Shown: positions 36,367 to 45,691, counted from the first letter of the stretch. The stretch: 64,000 nt of DNA from Sphaerotilus hippei (GCF_003201595.1 NZ_QJJS01000004.1:62001-126000), one strand, 5' to 3'. Numbers and translations: made by a program. The notes: generated by a model from the sequence alone, not told the origin.

Positions 36367-38019
36367 ATGCCCCCCCCCGAGACCTTCTCGTTCACCCCGC
36401 CGCTGCGCCCGCCGTTCGTGTCCTACGAGCAGTGGCTGAGCAAGACCTCGCAGCGCTTCAAGGCCCGCAGCAGCGACACCCGGGCGGTCGACCTGGCCTA
36501 CCAGCGCTGCGTCAGCGGCCCGAACCGGGGTCCGGCGGCGGAGCGGGCGCTGCTGACCGCGCTCGACCAGTTCCTGACCACCAAGGGGGGCCACTGGCAT
36601 CTGGTGGCGCGCAACCAGGCCAGCGACGGGCTGATGCAGCGCCTGCACGATCACCTGCGTCAGCAGCATGGCGCGGCCGACCACCGGGAGGCCGGCCTGC
36701 GGCGGGTGCTCAGCCACGACGTGCCCGAGTCGCGTTTTGGCGTGCTCTACCTGCTCGGCCATGCACGGATCGACCTGAACCACCTCAGCCTCGCGCTGGA
36801 GGGCCTCGCCTCGACCGGCAACGTGGTCGGGCAGGCGATGGGGCCGCAGTTCAGCACCACGGTGGCCGGCCATGCACTGGGCGGCAGCCACATCTCCACG
36901 CTCGGGGCGGCCACGGCCCGCCTGGGTGCCGGGGCCGCACGCACCGGCCTGCTGGCGGGGTCGCAGGTGCAGCGTGACCTCGTCACGCCCTCGAGCCTGA
37001 CCCTGCCACGGCTGGCCTGGCCGCAAGACCGGCAGGCGCTGCTCGCGATGGACCCGACCGGCCTGGTGGCGGGCTTCGCGGCGCTCGGCCCGGTGATGAT
37101 GCAGATCAGCCAGACGGTGCTGCGGGCGGTGCAGGACTTCCTCGGCTGGTTCCTGCGCAAGCTGCGCGCCAACGAGCGCCTGGTGCTGCAGGTCGCGGGC
37201 ACGCTGGTCAAGCTGGTGGTGGCCAACATCCTGCAGAACGCCGTGCCCTACCTGAGCTCGGCGATCGACATCGGCCAGGGGGTGGTCAAGACGCTGCAGG
37301 CGAGCAAGACCTCGATCGAGACCTGGCTGATGCGCCGCCAGGTGAACCTGATGTCCGGCCACCCCGAGCAGATCGGCGCGGCCATCGAGTCACAGATGCA
37401 GCAGGGCATCGGCACGGGGCTGTGGAGCGCGCTCAAGGGCGGAGCCGGCGTGGCCACCCAGGTCTTCCTGCCGGGCATGGGGGCGCTGGTGGGCGCCATC
37501 ATCAGCGGCGTCGAGTTCATCGTGGTGACGATCAAGCGGCTGTGCGAGCAGTCGGACATCCACGACTTCCTGGACCAGGCCCGCACGCTGTGGACCGAGC
37601 AGCAGCGTTTTGCCACCCGCAACGAGCACGGCCACCTGCGGCCGGACCTGACGCCACGCAGCGGCAGCCTGATCCACGACACCGAAGGCTTCAAGGCGTT
37701 CTTCCAGCAGGGCTGCGACGCCAGCCCGCTGATCCCGATGCTGACGCTGAACTCGGGCATCTGCGGCAGCCTGTGGACGATGATCAAGCTGTCGGACGAC
37801 ACGCTGAGCCCGAAGATGATCGAGCCGGCCACCTTCAGCGCCGGCGACAGCTACTTCACCCGGCTCAAGCAGTTCGGCCAGCGCTACATGGCCGCCTCGG
37901 GCTTCCGTGTCCACTCGGCCAACGCCGACGTGCAGCGTCTGCTGACGCACGCCACCCGCGACCACACCGCCACGCTCAGCCACACGGACCGGGTCCTGGC
38001 CCTGGCCGGCGGGCTGTGA
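36367..38019 (+). CDS. Unknown 550-residue protein ending the T6SS operon; candidate effector or accessory factor
   Basis: I do not recognise a family. The first 130 residues are hydrophilic and helical. The middle holds three long amphipathic or hydrophobic stretches: about residues 238-272, 276-310 and a Gly/Ala-rich block at 352-392 (LKGGAGVATQVFLPGMGALV, then GAIISGVEFIVVTI). The C-terminal 150 residues are hydrophilic with a GDSYFTRLKQFGQRYMAASG segment. No signal peptide or catalytic motif is visible. It starts 43 bp after tssA, on the same strand, and ends at a strong terminator. A membrane-inserting effector is one possibility; an accessory factor is another. Confidence 0.6.
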   Translation: MPPPETFSFTPPLRPPFVSYEQWLSKTSQRFKARSSDTRAVDLAYQRCVSGPNRGPAAERALLTALDQFLTTKGGHWHLVARNQASDGLMQRLHDHLRQQHGAADHREAGLRRVLSHDVPESRFGVLYLLGHARIDLNHLSLALEGLASTGNVVGQAMGPQFSTTVAGHALGGSHISTLGAATARLGAGAARTGLLAGSQVQRDLVTPSSLTLPRLAWPQDRQALLAMDPTGLVAGFAALGPVMMQISQTVLRAVQDFLGWFLRKLRANERLVLQVAGTLVKLVVANILQNAVPYLSSAIDIGQGVVKTLQASKTSIETWLMRRQVNLMSGHPEQIGAAIESQMQQGIGTGLWSALKGGAGVATQVFLPGMGALVGAIISGVEFIVVTIKRLCEQSDIHDFLDQARTLWTEQQRFATRNEHGHLRPDLTPRSGSLIHDTEGFKAFFQQGCDASPLIPMLTLNSGICGSLWTMIKLSDDTLSPKMIEPATFSAGDSYFTRLKQFGQRYMAASGFRVHSANADVQRLLTHATRDHTATLSHTDRVLALAGGL

Positions 38020-38021
38020 AG

Positions 38022-38057
38022 GCGGACTGGTGCGGCGCTCAGGCCGCACCAGTCCGC
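38022..38057. terminator. Bidirectional hairpin ending the T6SS operon
   Basis: GCGGACTGGTGCGGC pairs perfectly (15 bp) with its complement around a 6-nt loop. The hairpin lies 2 bp after the stop of the unknown T6SS-linked gene. The stop codon of the convergent hydrolase gene falls in the loop region, so its last codons are part of the stem. Confidence 0.75.
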
Positions 38058-38743
38058 GGCAGGAAGCGCGTGATCGCTTCACCCAGCGCGCGGGGCCGCT
38101 CCAGCGGAATCATGTGCCCGGTCTGCGGCAGCAGGCAGAGCTCGGCCTGCGGCAGGTGGCGCTGCATCTCCTGCAGATCGGCCACCTCGACGAGGCGGTC
38201 CTGCTCGGCGCCGACGATCAGCACCGGGCAGGTGATCTCCGGCAGGCGCTCGACCAGCGACGGCCGGTCCATGGTCTCGCGGATCTGGGCCACCAGCACC
38301 TCGCCGCCCAGCGTGTCGTACATGCGCTGCATCACGCCGACCACGTCCGCGTCCTGCAGGCGCTCGGGGTGGACGAACTGGGCCAGCCGGGCCGGCGACA
38401 TCGGCGCGAACGGCGCCCGGGCCAGCAGTTCGAGCGTGCGCAGGCGCTGCGTCTTCTCCTGCTCGCCGAGGCCGCGGGCCGACGCCGCGATGATCGTCAG
38501 CGACGCCACCTGCCCCGGGTGGCTCAGGGCGTGCTCCAGCGCCAGATAGCCCCCCATCGAGAACGCCACCAGGTGGGCCGGATCGCCACTCTCGCGGGCG
38601 ATCGTCTGCTGCATCGCCCGGCGGCTGGTCGCCTGCTGCAGCGGCACGAAGCGGGCGCTGCAGCCCGCGGGCAGGTGAGGCCGCAGCGTGGCCCACACCC
38701 GTTCGTCGCACATCGTGCCGGGAATGAAGTCGAGTCGTGTCAT
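38039..38743 (-). CDS. Alpha/beta-fold hydrolase
   Basis: A 234-residue hydrolase with an intact triad by eye: nucleophile Ser in VAFSMGGYLA (about residue 76), Asp in VGAEQDRLVE and His in QTGHMIPLERP. No substrate can be named; the compact form resembles esterases or BioH-like hydrolases. The start at 38743 follows from where the fold begins (TRLDFIPGTMCDERVW). A further 80 in-frame residues upstream lie in an AT-rich intergenic region and are not coding-like. It is divergent from the pectin operon and may be separate from it. Confidence 0.8.
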   Translation of the reverse strand: MTRLDFIPGTMCDERVWATLRPHLPAGCSARFVPLQQATSRRAMQQTIARESGDPAHLVAFSMGGYLALEHALSHPGQVASLTIIAASARGLGEQEKTQRLRTLELLARAPFAPMSPARLAQFVHPERLQDADVVGVMQRMYDTLGGEVLVAQIRETMDRPSLVERLPEITCPVLIVGAEQDRLVEVADLQEMQRHLPQAELCLLPQTGHMIPLERPRALGEAITRFLPRTGAA

Positions 38744-38850
38744 GTGCAGGCCGCCCGCAGGGGCGCAGGAACGAAGTCCGTGCCAGTGTGCCAGCGTGTC
38801 CGTCCGGCTCACGATCGGGCCGCTGGCGGACCCGGTCTCGATGGTCGGCA

Positions 38851-38935
38851 GCAGCCAATCCGTTATCGGGTTTTCACCAATCAAGCGATTCGATAATGGA
38901 ATAGCCTTCGCGCAATTTTTGATTGGAGTCTCGGC
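38851..38935. promoter_or_regulatory. AT-rich promoter/operator region upstream of the GH105 gene
   Basis: This is one of the few AT-rich stretches of the window. It contains the inverted repeat CCAATCAA (38877-38884) and TTGATTGG (38919-38926). A second dyad, TTATCG (38863-38868) and CGATAA (38891-38896), overlaps it. A perfect GTTATCGATAAC occurs at 39067-39078 inside the gene start. These are plausible operators for the uronate operon or the divergent hydrolase; the regulator is not identified. Confidence 0.45.
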
Positions 38936-39006
38936 GATCGGCCTCTTACATTTGCGCCACGGACAGACCTGTCCCTCCCCCACCCACTGTCCCGAGGCCT
39001 GAACCC

Positions 39007-40119
39007 ATGGCGATCTCCCAGCCCAGCCGTCATACCCCCGCAGAACTTCATCAGCTTGTCCGATGTGTTATCGATAACTTAGTGAACATCAAGGATGCCG
39101 ACGGCCGCTTCCTGCTGAAGCTCGACGACGGGCGCGTCATCGACACCAAGGGCTGGAACGACTGGGAATGGACCCACGGCATCGGCCTGTACGGCCTGCT
39201 GCGCTACCAGCGCCTGACGCACGATGCCCGGGCGCTCGACACCATCACGCGCTGGTTCGACGACCGCTTCGCGGCCGGCACGCCGACCAAGAACGTCAAC
39301 ACCATGGCCGCGATGCTGACGCTCGCGCACCTGTACGAGGCGACCGGCGACAGCCGCTACCTGCCCTATCTGGACATCTGGGCCGAATGGGTGATGCACG
39401 AGATGCCGCGCACCGAAGAAGCCGGGCTGCAGCACATCGTGTTCAACAGCGACAACCCGCAGCAGATGTGGGACGACACGCTGATGATGTGCGTGCTGCC
39501 GCTGGCCAAGATCGGACTGGTGCTGAACCGGCCGGCCTATGTCGAGGAGGCCAAGCGCCAGTTCCTGCTGCACATCAAGTACCTGACCGACACCCGCACC
39601 GGCCTGTGGTTCCACGGCTGGACCTTCGATGGCCGGCACAACTTCGCACGCGCCCTCTGGGCCCGTGGCAACAGCTGGATCACGATCGCCATCCCCGAGT
39701 TCATCGAGCTGCTGGACCTGCCCCCGGGCGAGCACCTGCGCGAGATCCTGGTGGGCACGCTGCGCTCCCAGGTGGACGCGCTGTGCCGGCACCAGGATGC
39801 CGAAAGCGGCCTCTGGCACACGCTGATCGACGACCGCAGCTCCTACCTCGAGAGCTCGGCTGCGGCCGGCTTCGCCTTCGGCATGCTCAAGGGCGTGCGC
39901 AAGCGTTATCTGGATCCGTCGTGCCTGCCGCATGCCCGGCGCGCCGTCGAGGGCGTGATCAGCCAGATCGATGCCAGCGGCGAACTGCGCAACGTCTCCT
40001 TCGGCACGGCCATGGGCGACACGCTGCAGTACTACAAGGACGTCGCGCTGACCTCCATGCCCTACGGACAGGCGATGGCCATCCTGTGCCTGACCGAATA
40101 CCTGCACCATTTCATCTGA
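39007..40119 (+). CDS. Glycoside hydrolase family 105/88: unsaturated (rhamno)galacturonyl hydrolase
   Basis: Cleaves the unsaturated uronic acid from the end of pectin-derived oligosaccharides made by lyases, releasing a 5-keto uronate for KduI. The 370-residue (alpha/alpha)6 barrel shows the family motifs DWEWTHGIGLYGLLR, WDDTLMMCVLPLAKIG (catalytic Asp region), LWFHGWTFDG and LWARGNSWITIAIPEF. No signal peptide is seen from ATG 39007, so it acts in the cytoplasm on imported oligomers. It is the first gene of the operon. Confidence 0.9.
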   Translation: MAISQPSRHTPAELHQLVRCVIDNLVNIKDADGRFLLKLDDGRVIDTKGWNDWEWTHGIGLYGLLRYQRLTHDARALDTITRWFDDRFAAGTPTKNVNTMAAMLTLAHLYEATGDSRYLPYLDIWAEWVMHEMPRTEEAGLQHIVFNSDNPQQMWDDTLMMCVLPLAKIGLVLNRPAYVEEAKRQFLLHIKYLTDTRTGLWFHGWTFDGRHNFARALWARGNSWITIAIPEFIELLDLPPGEHLREILVGTLRSQVDALCRHQDAESGLWHTLIDDRSSYLESSAAAGFAFGMLKGVRKRYLDPSCLPHARRAVEGVISQIDASGELRNVSFGTAMGDTLQYYKDVALTSMPYGQAMAILCLTEYLHHFI

Positions 40120-40163
40120 GCTCAAACGTTCCCGACCCGATACCGCAGAACAAGGAGACATCC

Positions 40164-41471
40164 ATGAACGATCACCGCCGCCGCCTTCTGAGCACCGTCT
40201 GCGCCCTCGCCTGTGCCGGTTCCCTGTCCAGCGCCTTCGCGCAGCCGACGACGACGCTGCGCTTCTCCTGGTGGGGAGGCAACGAGCGCCATCAGCTCAC
40301 CCTGAAGGCCATCGAGGCCTTCGAGGCCAGGAACCCGGGCGTCAAGATCAAGGCCGAGTACGGCGGCTTCCAGGGTTACCTGGAGCGCCTGACGACCCAG
40401 ATCGCCGGCAATTCCGAGCCCGACGTGATGCAGACCGACTGGGCCTGGTTGCCGATGTTCTCGAAGAACGGCGACGGTTTCCTGGACCTCAACAAGTACC
40501 GCCCGGTGATGGCGCTGGACCAGTTCACCGACGACGCGCTGAAGATGGGCATGGTCAAGGGCAAGCTGAACGCGCTGCCAGCCTCGTTCACGGCCCGGGT
40601 CTTCGTCTGGAACAAGACGGCGTTCGAGAAGGCCGGCCTGCAGATCCCCAGGACCTGGGACGAGCTGCTCGCCCTCGGCCCCCAGGTCCAGAAGAAGCTG
40701 GGCGACAAGGCCTATGTGCTCGACGGCGACAGCCTGGACATGCTGCTGCTGGCCCACACCTATGCCTTCCAGAAGTTCGGCCAGCCTTACGTGCACCCGA
40801 CCGAACCGAAGGTGGCGATGAGCGCGGCGGCCATCAAGGAGTGGATCCAGGCCTACAAGCGCCTGACCAGCAACCACGTCGGCGTGCCCCAGCCGACCCG
40901 GGCCGCGCTCGGCGGCGCCGACAAGCCCACCGAGCAGCAACCCGACTGGGTCAACGGCAACTGGCTGGGCTACTGCGCCTGGGACTCGGCCACGCGACTG
41001 CGCGTGGCGGCGCTGGCGGCCCCGCAGCAGGCCGTGATCGGTGACTTCCTGACCCTGCCCGATGCCAGGAACTCGGGCATGGTCGGCCGCGCCGCGATGG
41101 TGCTGGCCGCGAGCCGCAACAGCAAGCAGCCGGAGCTGGCGGCCCGGTTCATCAGCTTCATGCTCACCGATGTCGAGGCCGGACGCATCCTGATCAACAG
41201 CCGCGGCATCCCGCTGGCGCAGAGCCAGGTCAAGGAGCTGTTCCGCGAGGGCCGGATCGGTCCGGTCGAGATGCAGGCCTTCCAGCAGATCAAGGCCGTG
41301 CGCGAGGCCGGCAGGATCACGCCGCCGTCCCCGCTGTTCGAGAACGCCCGCATGGCCAAGCTGATGCGCGACACCTTCGACCAGGTGGCATACGGCAAGA
41401 TCAGCGATGACGAGGCCGCCAGGCGCCTGCTCGAGGAAGGCAACTCGACGCTGCAGCGCATCAAGTTCTGA
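40164..41471 (+). CDS. ABC transporter sugar/oligogalacturonide-binding protein
   Basis: Periplasmic solute-binding protein (SBP_bac_1 family), 435 residues with a signal peptide ending near ALACAGSLSSAFAQ. Typical segments are RFSWWGGNERHQLTLKAIEA (residues about 32-51), VKIKAEYGGFQGYLERL and MQTDWAWLPMF. With the two permeases (45692, 46573) and the ATPase (47490) it forms one importer whose genes are split by five intervening ones. The context suggests short unsaturated galacturonides as ligand, comparable to TogB. AAGGAG precedes the start by 6 nt. Confidence 0.88.
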   Translation: MNDHRRRLLSTVCALACAGSLSSAFAQPTTTLRFSWWGGNERHQLTLKAIEAFEARNPGVKIKAEYGGFQGYLERLTTQIAGNSEPDVMQTDWAWLPMFSKNGDGFLDLNKYRPVMALDQFTDDALKMGMVKGKLNALPASFTARVFVWNKTAFEKAGLQIPRTWDELLALGPQVQKKLGDKAYVLDGDSLDMLLLAHTYAFQKFGQPYVHPTEPKVAMSAAAIKEWIQAYKRLTSNHVGVPQPTRAALGGADKPTEQQPDWVNGNWLGYCAWDSATRLRVAALAAPQQAVIGDFLTLPDARNSGMVGRAAMVLAASRNSKQPELAARFISFMLTDVEAGRILINSRGIPLAQSQVKELFREGRIGPVEMQAFQQIKAVREAGRITPPSPLFENARMAKLMRDTFDQVAYGKISDDEAARRLLEEGNSTLQRIKF

Positions 41472-41481
41472 GGGCACGCAC

Positions 41482-42714
41482 ATGTCGACGTTCACCCGCA
41501 AACGTGTGGCACTGGTCGGCCTGGGTCATCGCGGCACCGGCATGTGGGGCCGCGAGCTGCTGGACGCACAGGGCCGCTGGGTCGAGATGGTCGGCCTGTG
41601 CGACAGCAATGCACGACGGCGCGAGCACGCGCAGTCCGTGATCGGTGCCGACGTGCCGGTCCATGCGGACTACACCAGGATGCTGCGCGAGGTGCGCCCG
41701 GACTGCGTGATCGTCTGCGTGCCCGACCACCTGCACGACACTTTCATCGTGGAGGCGCTGGAAGCCGGCTGCGACGTGATCACCGAAAAGCCGATGGCTA
41801 TCAGCGCCGCGCGATGCGCACGCATCATCGAGGCCGAGCAGCGCACCGGCCGGCGTGTGGACGTGGCCTTCAACTACCGTTTCACGCCGACCTCGGTGCA
41901 GCTCAAGCAGCTGCTGGCGTCGGGCGTGATCGGCCCGGTGCAGTCCGTGGACTTCAGCTGGTTCCTCGACGTCCAGCATGGTGCCGACTACTTCCGCCGC
42001 TGGCATGCCCGTCAGGATCGCTCCGGCAGCCTGTTCGTCCACAAGGCCTCGCACCACTTCGATCTGCTCAACTGGTGGCTGGACGACGAGCCGGTGCAGG
42101 TGTTCGCCCGGGCGGCACTGCGCCGCTACGGCCGCAACGGCGTGCAGGGCGGCACCCGCTGCCGGACCTGCGAGCGGCGCTGCGAGTTCCACACCGACAT
42201 CGGCGCCGATCCGTGGCTCGCCGGCCTGTACGAGCAGGCCTCGCAGCTCGATGGTTATGTGCGTGATGCCTGCGTGTTCCGGCCGGAGATCGACATCCCC
42301 GACACGATGAGCGCCTCGCTGTCCTACCGTTCAGGCACGCAGGTGAACTACTCGCTCAACACCTACCTGCCGATCGAGGGATACCAGCTCGCCTTCAACG
42401 GCCTGGAGGGTCGCATCGAGGTGCGACAGCATGAACGCCAGCCCTGGGCGGCCCCACCCGCCGACGAGATCCGCGTGCTGCGCAACGCCGGACCCGCCCG
42501 CACGCTGTGGGTCGCCCACGGTGCCGGGGGACATTTCGGCGGCGATGCGGCCCTGCAGGACCGGCTGTTCCGACCCGCCCCGACCGACCCGCTGGGACAG
42601 CGGGCGGGGGCCCGGGCCGGTGCGCTGGCCGCGCTGTGCGGCATCGCGGCGATGAAGAGCGTGGCCTCCGGGCAGGCCGAGGCGGTGGAGGCCGTCGTGC
42701 AGCACGCCCCCTAG
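41482..42714 (+). CDS. Gfo/Idh/MocA-family oxidoreductase
   Basis: A 410-residue NAD(P)-dependent oxidoreductase. The Rossmann motif GLGHRGTGMWG (residues 13-23) and the EKP-type signature VITEKPMAIS near residue 110 are clear. HKASHHFDLLNWW near 190 carries the catalytic His/Asp region. A short cysteine cluster, RCRTCERRCEFH around residue 230, suggests a structural metal site. Its exact role in uronate use is unknown; it probably converts a sugar or uronic acid side product. Confidence 0.82.
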   Translation: MSTFTRKRVALVGLGHRGTGMWGRELLDAQGRWVEMVGLCDSNARRREHAQSVIGADVPVHADYTRMLREVRPDCVIVCVPDHLHDTFIVEALEAGCDVITEKPMAISAARCARIIEAEQRTGRRVDVAFNYRFTPTSVQLKQLLASGVIGPVQSVDFSWFLDVQHGADYFRRWHARQDRSGSLFVHKASHHFDLLNWWLDDEPVQVFARAALRRYGRNGVQGGTRCRTCERRCEFHTDIGADPWLAGLYEQASQLDGYVRDACVFRPEIDIPDTMSASLSYRSGTQVNYSLNTYLPIEGYQLAFNGLEGRIEVRQHERQPWAAPPADEIRVLRNAGPARTLWVAHGAGGHFGGDAALQDRLFRPAPTDPLGQRAGARAGALAALCGIAAMKSVASGQAEAVEAVVQHAP

Positions 42715-42744
42715 CCGGTCGCCCGGCCCCCCTGAAGACTCCGT

Positions 42745-42771
42745 CGCCATCGACCCTGCCGGTCGATGGCG
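42745..42771 (+). terminator. 11-bp hairpin between Gfo/Idh gene and porin gene
   Basis: CGCCATCGACC pairs with GGTCGATGGCG around a 5-nt loop, 31 bp after the oxidoreductase stop. No T-run follows. It separates the first three pectin genes from the porin, which likely has its own promoter in the remaining 137 bp. Confidence 0.6.
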
Positions 42772-42908
42772 TGGACGGTCGCGCGCCGGTGCCTGCCATG
42801 GCCCGATGCCGGCTGGACCTGGAATCGCACCGCTGGCTCCCTGCGTGAGCCTGTCGGGTCGATCGTTTCATCCGCTTCTCAAGACTCGAGACCACAGGAG
42901 ACACCCGC

Positions 42909-43931
42909 ATGAAGACCCAAACATCCTTCGCCGCCGCCGCCCTGATCATCACCAGCATCGGCAGCGCCTCCGCCCAGTCGGCGGTCAACATCACCGGTCT
43001 GCTCGACATCGGCGTCAAGTACAACGGCAACCCGAGCGCCGGCACGCCGACCTACGCGGTCGCCCGCGGCAACAACAACCGCATCACCTTCTCGGGGGCC
43101 GAGGATCTCGGCGGCGGCCTGACCGCCACCTTCGGCCTGCAGCACCGCTTCGAGCCGGACACCGGCACGCTCGAGAACCCCAGCGGGGGCACCAGCCGGC
43201 CGTTCTGGCAGGGCGAGTCGCGGGTGGGCCTGCGTGGCGGCTTCGGCTGGATCCGGATGGGTCGCGGCCTCACGGCCGTGCAGGATCCGAACGGGGCCTA
43301 CGACGTCTACGGCGTCGCCACCGTCGCTTCGCTGCAGGGCGTGCTGACGGCGGGCTTCAACTCCGACCCGGCGCAGAGCAACGGCGCCGGCGGCGGTCGG
43401 GTCAACAACGGTATCTTCTACCAGAGCCCCGACCTCGGCGGCACGGTGCTGCGCGCCTCGTTCTCGCCGACCGAAGGGGTGGCCGGCTACAAGCACCGCC
43501 ACACGGGCCTGTCGGCCGAATACAAGGCCGGCGCGCTGAACGCGATGGCGGGCTGGGAGAAGAACTCGGCCGGCAACAGCCTGGTCGAGATCGCCGGCAA
43601 GTACGACTTCGGCCGCGCCATCGCTTTCCTGGGCTTCAGCCACCAGGACACGATCGACAGCGCACGCGACCGCACCGGCGTCGCGTTCGGGGCCCGGATC
43701 CCGGTGGGCAAGCTGGTGATCAAGGCCGGCTACGGGCGCCTGAAGACCAAGGACTTCGTCGGCAGCCAGTCCGCCACCGACACGGTGCTGGGCACCGGCG
43801 TCGACTACCTGCTGAGCAAGCGGACCTACCTCTACGCCGACGTGGCGCGGCTGAAGACGGCCGAGGGCAGCACGGCCCTCACCTATCGCCAGGCGACCGT
43901 GGCCGACCTGGGCATCGCACTGACCTTCTGA
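42909..43931 (+). CDS. Outer-membrane porin (Burkholderiales OmpC-like)
   Basis: A trimeric general porin of 340 residues. The signal peptide ends at [12 protein letters not shown]. The mature part starts with [12 protein letters not shown] and shows the [21 protein letters not shown] strand pair (positions 60-81) and the [15 protein letters not shown] turn. It ends with phenylalanine as outer-membrane proteins do (LGIALTF). Placed in the uronate cluster, it probably lets acidic oligosaccharides into the periplasm. AGGAG lies 8 nt upstream. A hairpin follows at 43940. Confidence 0.9.
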   Translation: MKTQTSFAAAALIITSIGSASAQSAVNITGLLDIGVKYNGNPSAGTPTYAVARGNNNRITFSGAEDLGGGLTATFGLQHRFEPDTGTLENPSGGTSRPFWQGESRVGLRGGFGWIRMGRGLTAVQDPNGAYDVYGVATVASLQGVLTAGFNSDPAQSNGAGGGRVNNGIFYQSPDLGGTVLRASFSPTEGVAGYKHRHTGLSAEYKAGALNAMAGWEKNSAGNSLVEIAGKYDFGRAIAFLGFSHQDTIDSARDRTGVAFGARIPVGKLVIKAGYGRLKTKDFVGSQSATDTVLGTGVDYLLSKRTYLYADVARLKTAEGSTALTYRQATVADLGIALTF

Positions 43932-43939
43932 CCCGGAGT

Positions 43940-43959
43940 GCGCGCCCGCGGCGGCGCGC
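43940..43959 (+). terminator. Hairpin after the porin gene
   Basis: GCGCGCC pairs with GGCGCGC around a 6-nt loop, 8 bp after the porin stop. No T-run. It probably gives partial termination, so that the porin is expressed above the kduI-kduD part of the operon. Confidence 0.5.
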
Positions 43960-43980
43960 CCCATCCCACCTGGAGCATCC

Positions 43981-44817
43981 ATGGACATCCGACAAGCCAT
44001 CCACAGCGAGCACGCCCGGCAACTCGACACCGAGGGCCTGAGGCGCGAGTTCCTGGTCGAGCGGATCTTCCGCAGCGGCGAGATCACGCTGACCTACAGC
44101 CACATCGACCGCATCATCGTCGGCGGCATCCAGCCGGCCGACGTGCCGCTGGCCTTCGGGCCCGAACTCGGCCGGCACACGGGCACGGCCAGCTTCCTGG
44201 AGCGACGCGAACTGGGCCTGATCAACATCGGCGGTGACGCGCTGGTGACGATCGACGGCCAGCGCTTCGAGGTCTCGACGCACGAGGCGCTGTACATCGG
44301 CAGGGGTGCGCTCGAGGTCACCTTCGCCAGCCTCGATGCCACCCGCCCCGCCCGGCTGTACTTCAACAGCGCCCCCGCGCACAGCAGCTTCGCGCACCGC
44401 AGGATCACGCTGGAGCAGGCCTCGCCGCAGACGCTGGGCGACGCGAAGAACAGCAACCGCCGCACCATCCACAAGTTCATCGTGCCCGGCGTGGTCGATT
44501 CCTGCCAGCTCGTGATGGGCATGACCCGGCTCGAGCCGGGCAGCCTGTGGAACACCATGCCCTGCCACACGCACGAGCGCCGCATGGAGGTGTACTTCTA
44601 CTTCGACATGGCCGATGACGCGGTGGTCTTCCACATGATGGGCGAGCCGCAGCAGACCCGGCACGTCATCGTGCGCAACGAGCAGGCCGTGATCAGCCCG
44701 AGCTGGTCGCTGCACTCGGGGGTCGGCACCCAGGCCTACACCTTCATCTGGGGCATGGTCGGGGAGAACCAGGTCTTCCCCGACATGGACCACGTCCGGA
44801 TGCAGGACCTGCGCTGA
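43981..44817 (+). CDS. kduI: 5-dehydro-4-deoxy-D-glucuronate isomerase
   Basis: Isomerises 4-deoxy-L-threo-5-hexosulose uronate to 2,5-diketo-3-deoxygluconate, the step after GH105. The product is 278 residues, the expected length. The cupin metal site is visible in [15 protein letters not shown] (about residues 196-210; two His and Glu) and in the downstream [21 protein letters not shown] (positions 241-261). GGAG lies 6 nt before the start. kduD follows after 74 bp. Confidence 0.95.
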   Translation: MDIRQAIHSEHARQLDTEGLRREFLVERIFRSGEITLTYSHIDRIIVGGIQPADVPLAFGPELGRHTGTASFLERRELGLINIGGDALVTIDGQRFEVSTHEALYIGRGALEVTFASLDATRPARLYFNSAPAHSSFAHRRITLEQASPQTLGDAKNSNRRTIHKFIVPGVVDSCQLVMGMTRLEPGSLWNTMPCHTHERRMEVYFYFDMADDAVVFHMMGEPQQTRHVIVRNEQAVISPSWSLHSGVGTQAYTFIWGMVGENQVFPDMDHVRMQDLR

Positions 44818-44891
44818 AGCCGCCAGCCCTCCCTGACGCGCAAGCGCACGCACACGCACACGCTGCAACCCCCACCCCACACGGAGGCCAC

Positions 44892-45653
44892 ATGGCCAGA
44901 CACGACTTCCAACTCGATGGCAAGGTCGCCATCGTCACCGGCTGCAACACCGGCCTCGGCCAGGGCATGGCCCGCGCACTGGCCGCCGCCGGCGCCGACA
45001 TCGTCGGCGTCAACCTGTCCGACGCCCGGGAGACCGCCCGCCACGTCCAGGACCTGGGCCGCCGCTTCCACGCCGTTCAGGCCGACCTGGGCGACACCGG
45101 CGGCGTCGCCGACATCGTCGCCCAGGCGGTGCAGGCCTTCGGCCAGGTCGACATCCTCGTCAACAACGCCGGCATCATCCGGCGCGACGATGCCCTCCAG
45201 TTCAGCGAGAAGGACTGGGACGACGTGATGAACATCAACCTGAAGACGGTGTTCTTCCTGTCGCAGGCCTTCGCGCGCCAGGTCATCGCGCAGAAGACGA
45301 CGGGCAAGATCATCAACATCGCCTCGATGCTGTCCTTCCAGGGCGGCATCCGCGTGCCCTCCTACACCGCCTCCAAGAGCGGCGTGATGGGCATCACCCG
45401 GCTGATGGCCAACGAGTGGTCCGGCCTGGGCATCAACGTCAACGCGATCGCCCCGGGCTACATGGCGACCGACAACACCGCCGCGCTGCGTGCCGACGAG
45501 GGCCGCAGCCGCGCCATCCTCGATCGCATCCCCGCCGCACGCTGGGGCACGCCGGCCGATCTGGCCGGTCCGGTCGTCTTCCTGGCCTCGTCTGCGTCAG
45601 ACTATGTCCATGGACACACCCTGGCGGTCGACGGTGGCTGGCTGGCACGCTGA
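44892..45653 (+). CDS. kduD: 2-dehydro-3-deoxy-D-gluconate 5-dehydrogenase
   Basis: Classical SDR that reduces 2,5-diketo-3-deoxygluconate to 2-keto-3-deoxygluconate with NADH. It has 253 residues. Motifs: TGCNTGLGQGMA (nucleotide binding, residues 16-27), NNAGI, catalytic Ser in IASMLSFQG, and YTASK. GGAGG lies 5 nt before the start. Downstream come the transporter genes and the kinase that uses its product. Confidence 0.94.
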   Translation: MARHDFQLDGKVAIVTGCNTGLGQGMARALAAAGADIVGVNLSDARETARHVQDLGRRFHAVQADLGDTGGVADIVAQAVQAFGQVDILVNNAGIIRRDDALQFSEKDWDDVMNINLKTVFFLSQAFARQVIAQKTTGKIINIASMLSFQGGIRVPSYTASKSGVMGITRLMANEWSGLGINVNAIAPGYMATDNTAALRADEGRSRAILDRIPAARWGTPADLAGPVVFLASSASDYVHGHTLAVDGGWLAR

Positions 45654-45691
45654 CGGCAGACTCCGGGGACTGACGCCAAAGGAGACACCCC

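Noticed and set aside
38744-38983. N-terminal extension of the hydrolase gene by 80 codons
   Set aside because: The extension is AT-rich with promoter-like dyads and unlike hydrolase N termini; ATG 38743 begins at the fold.
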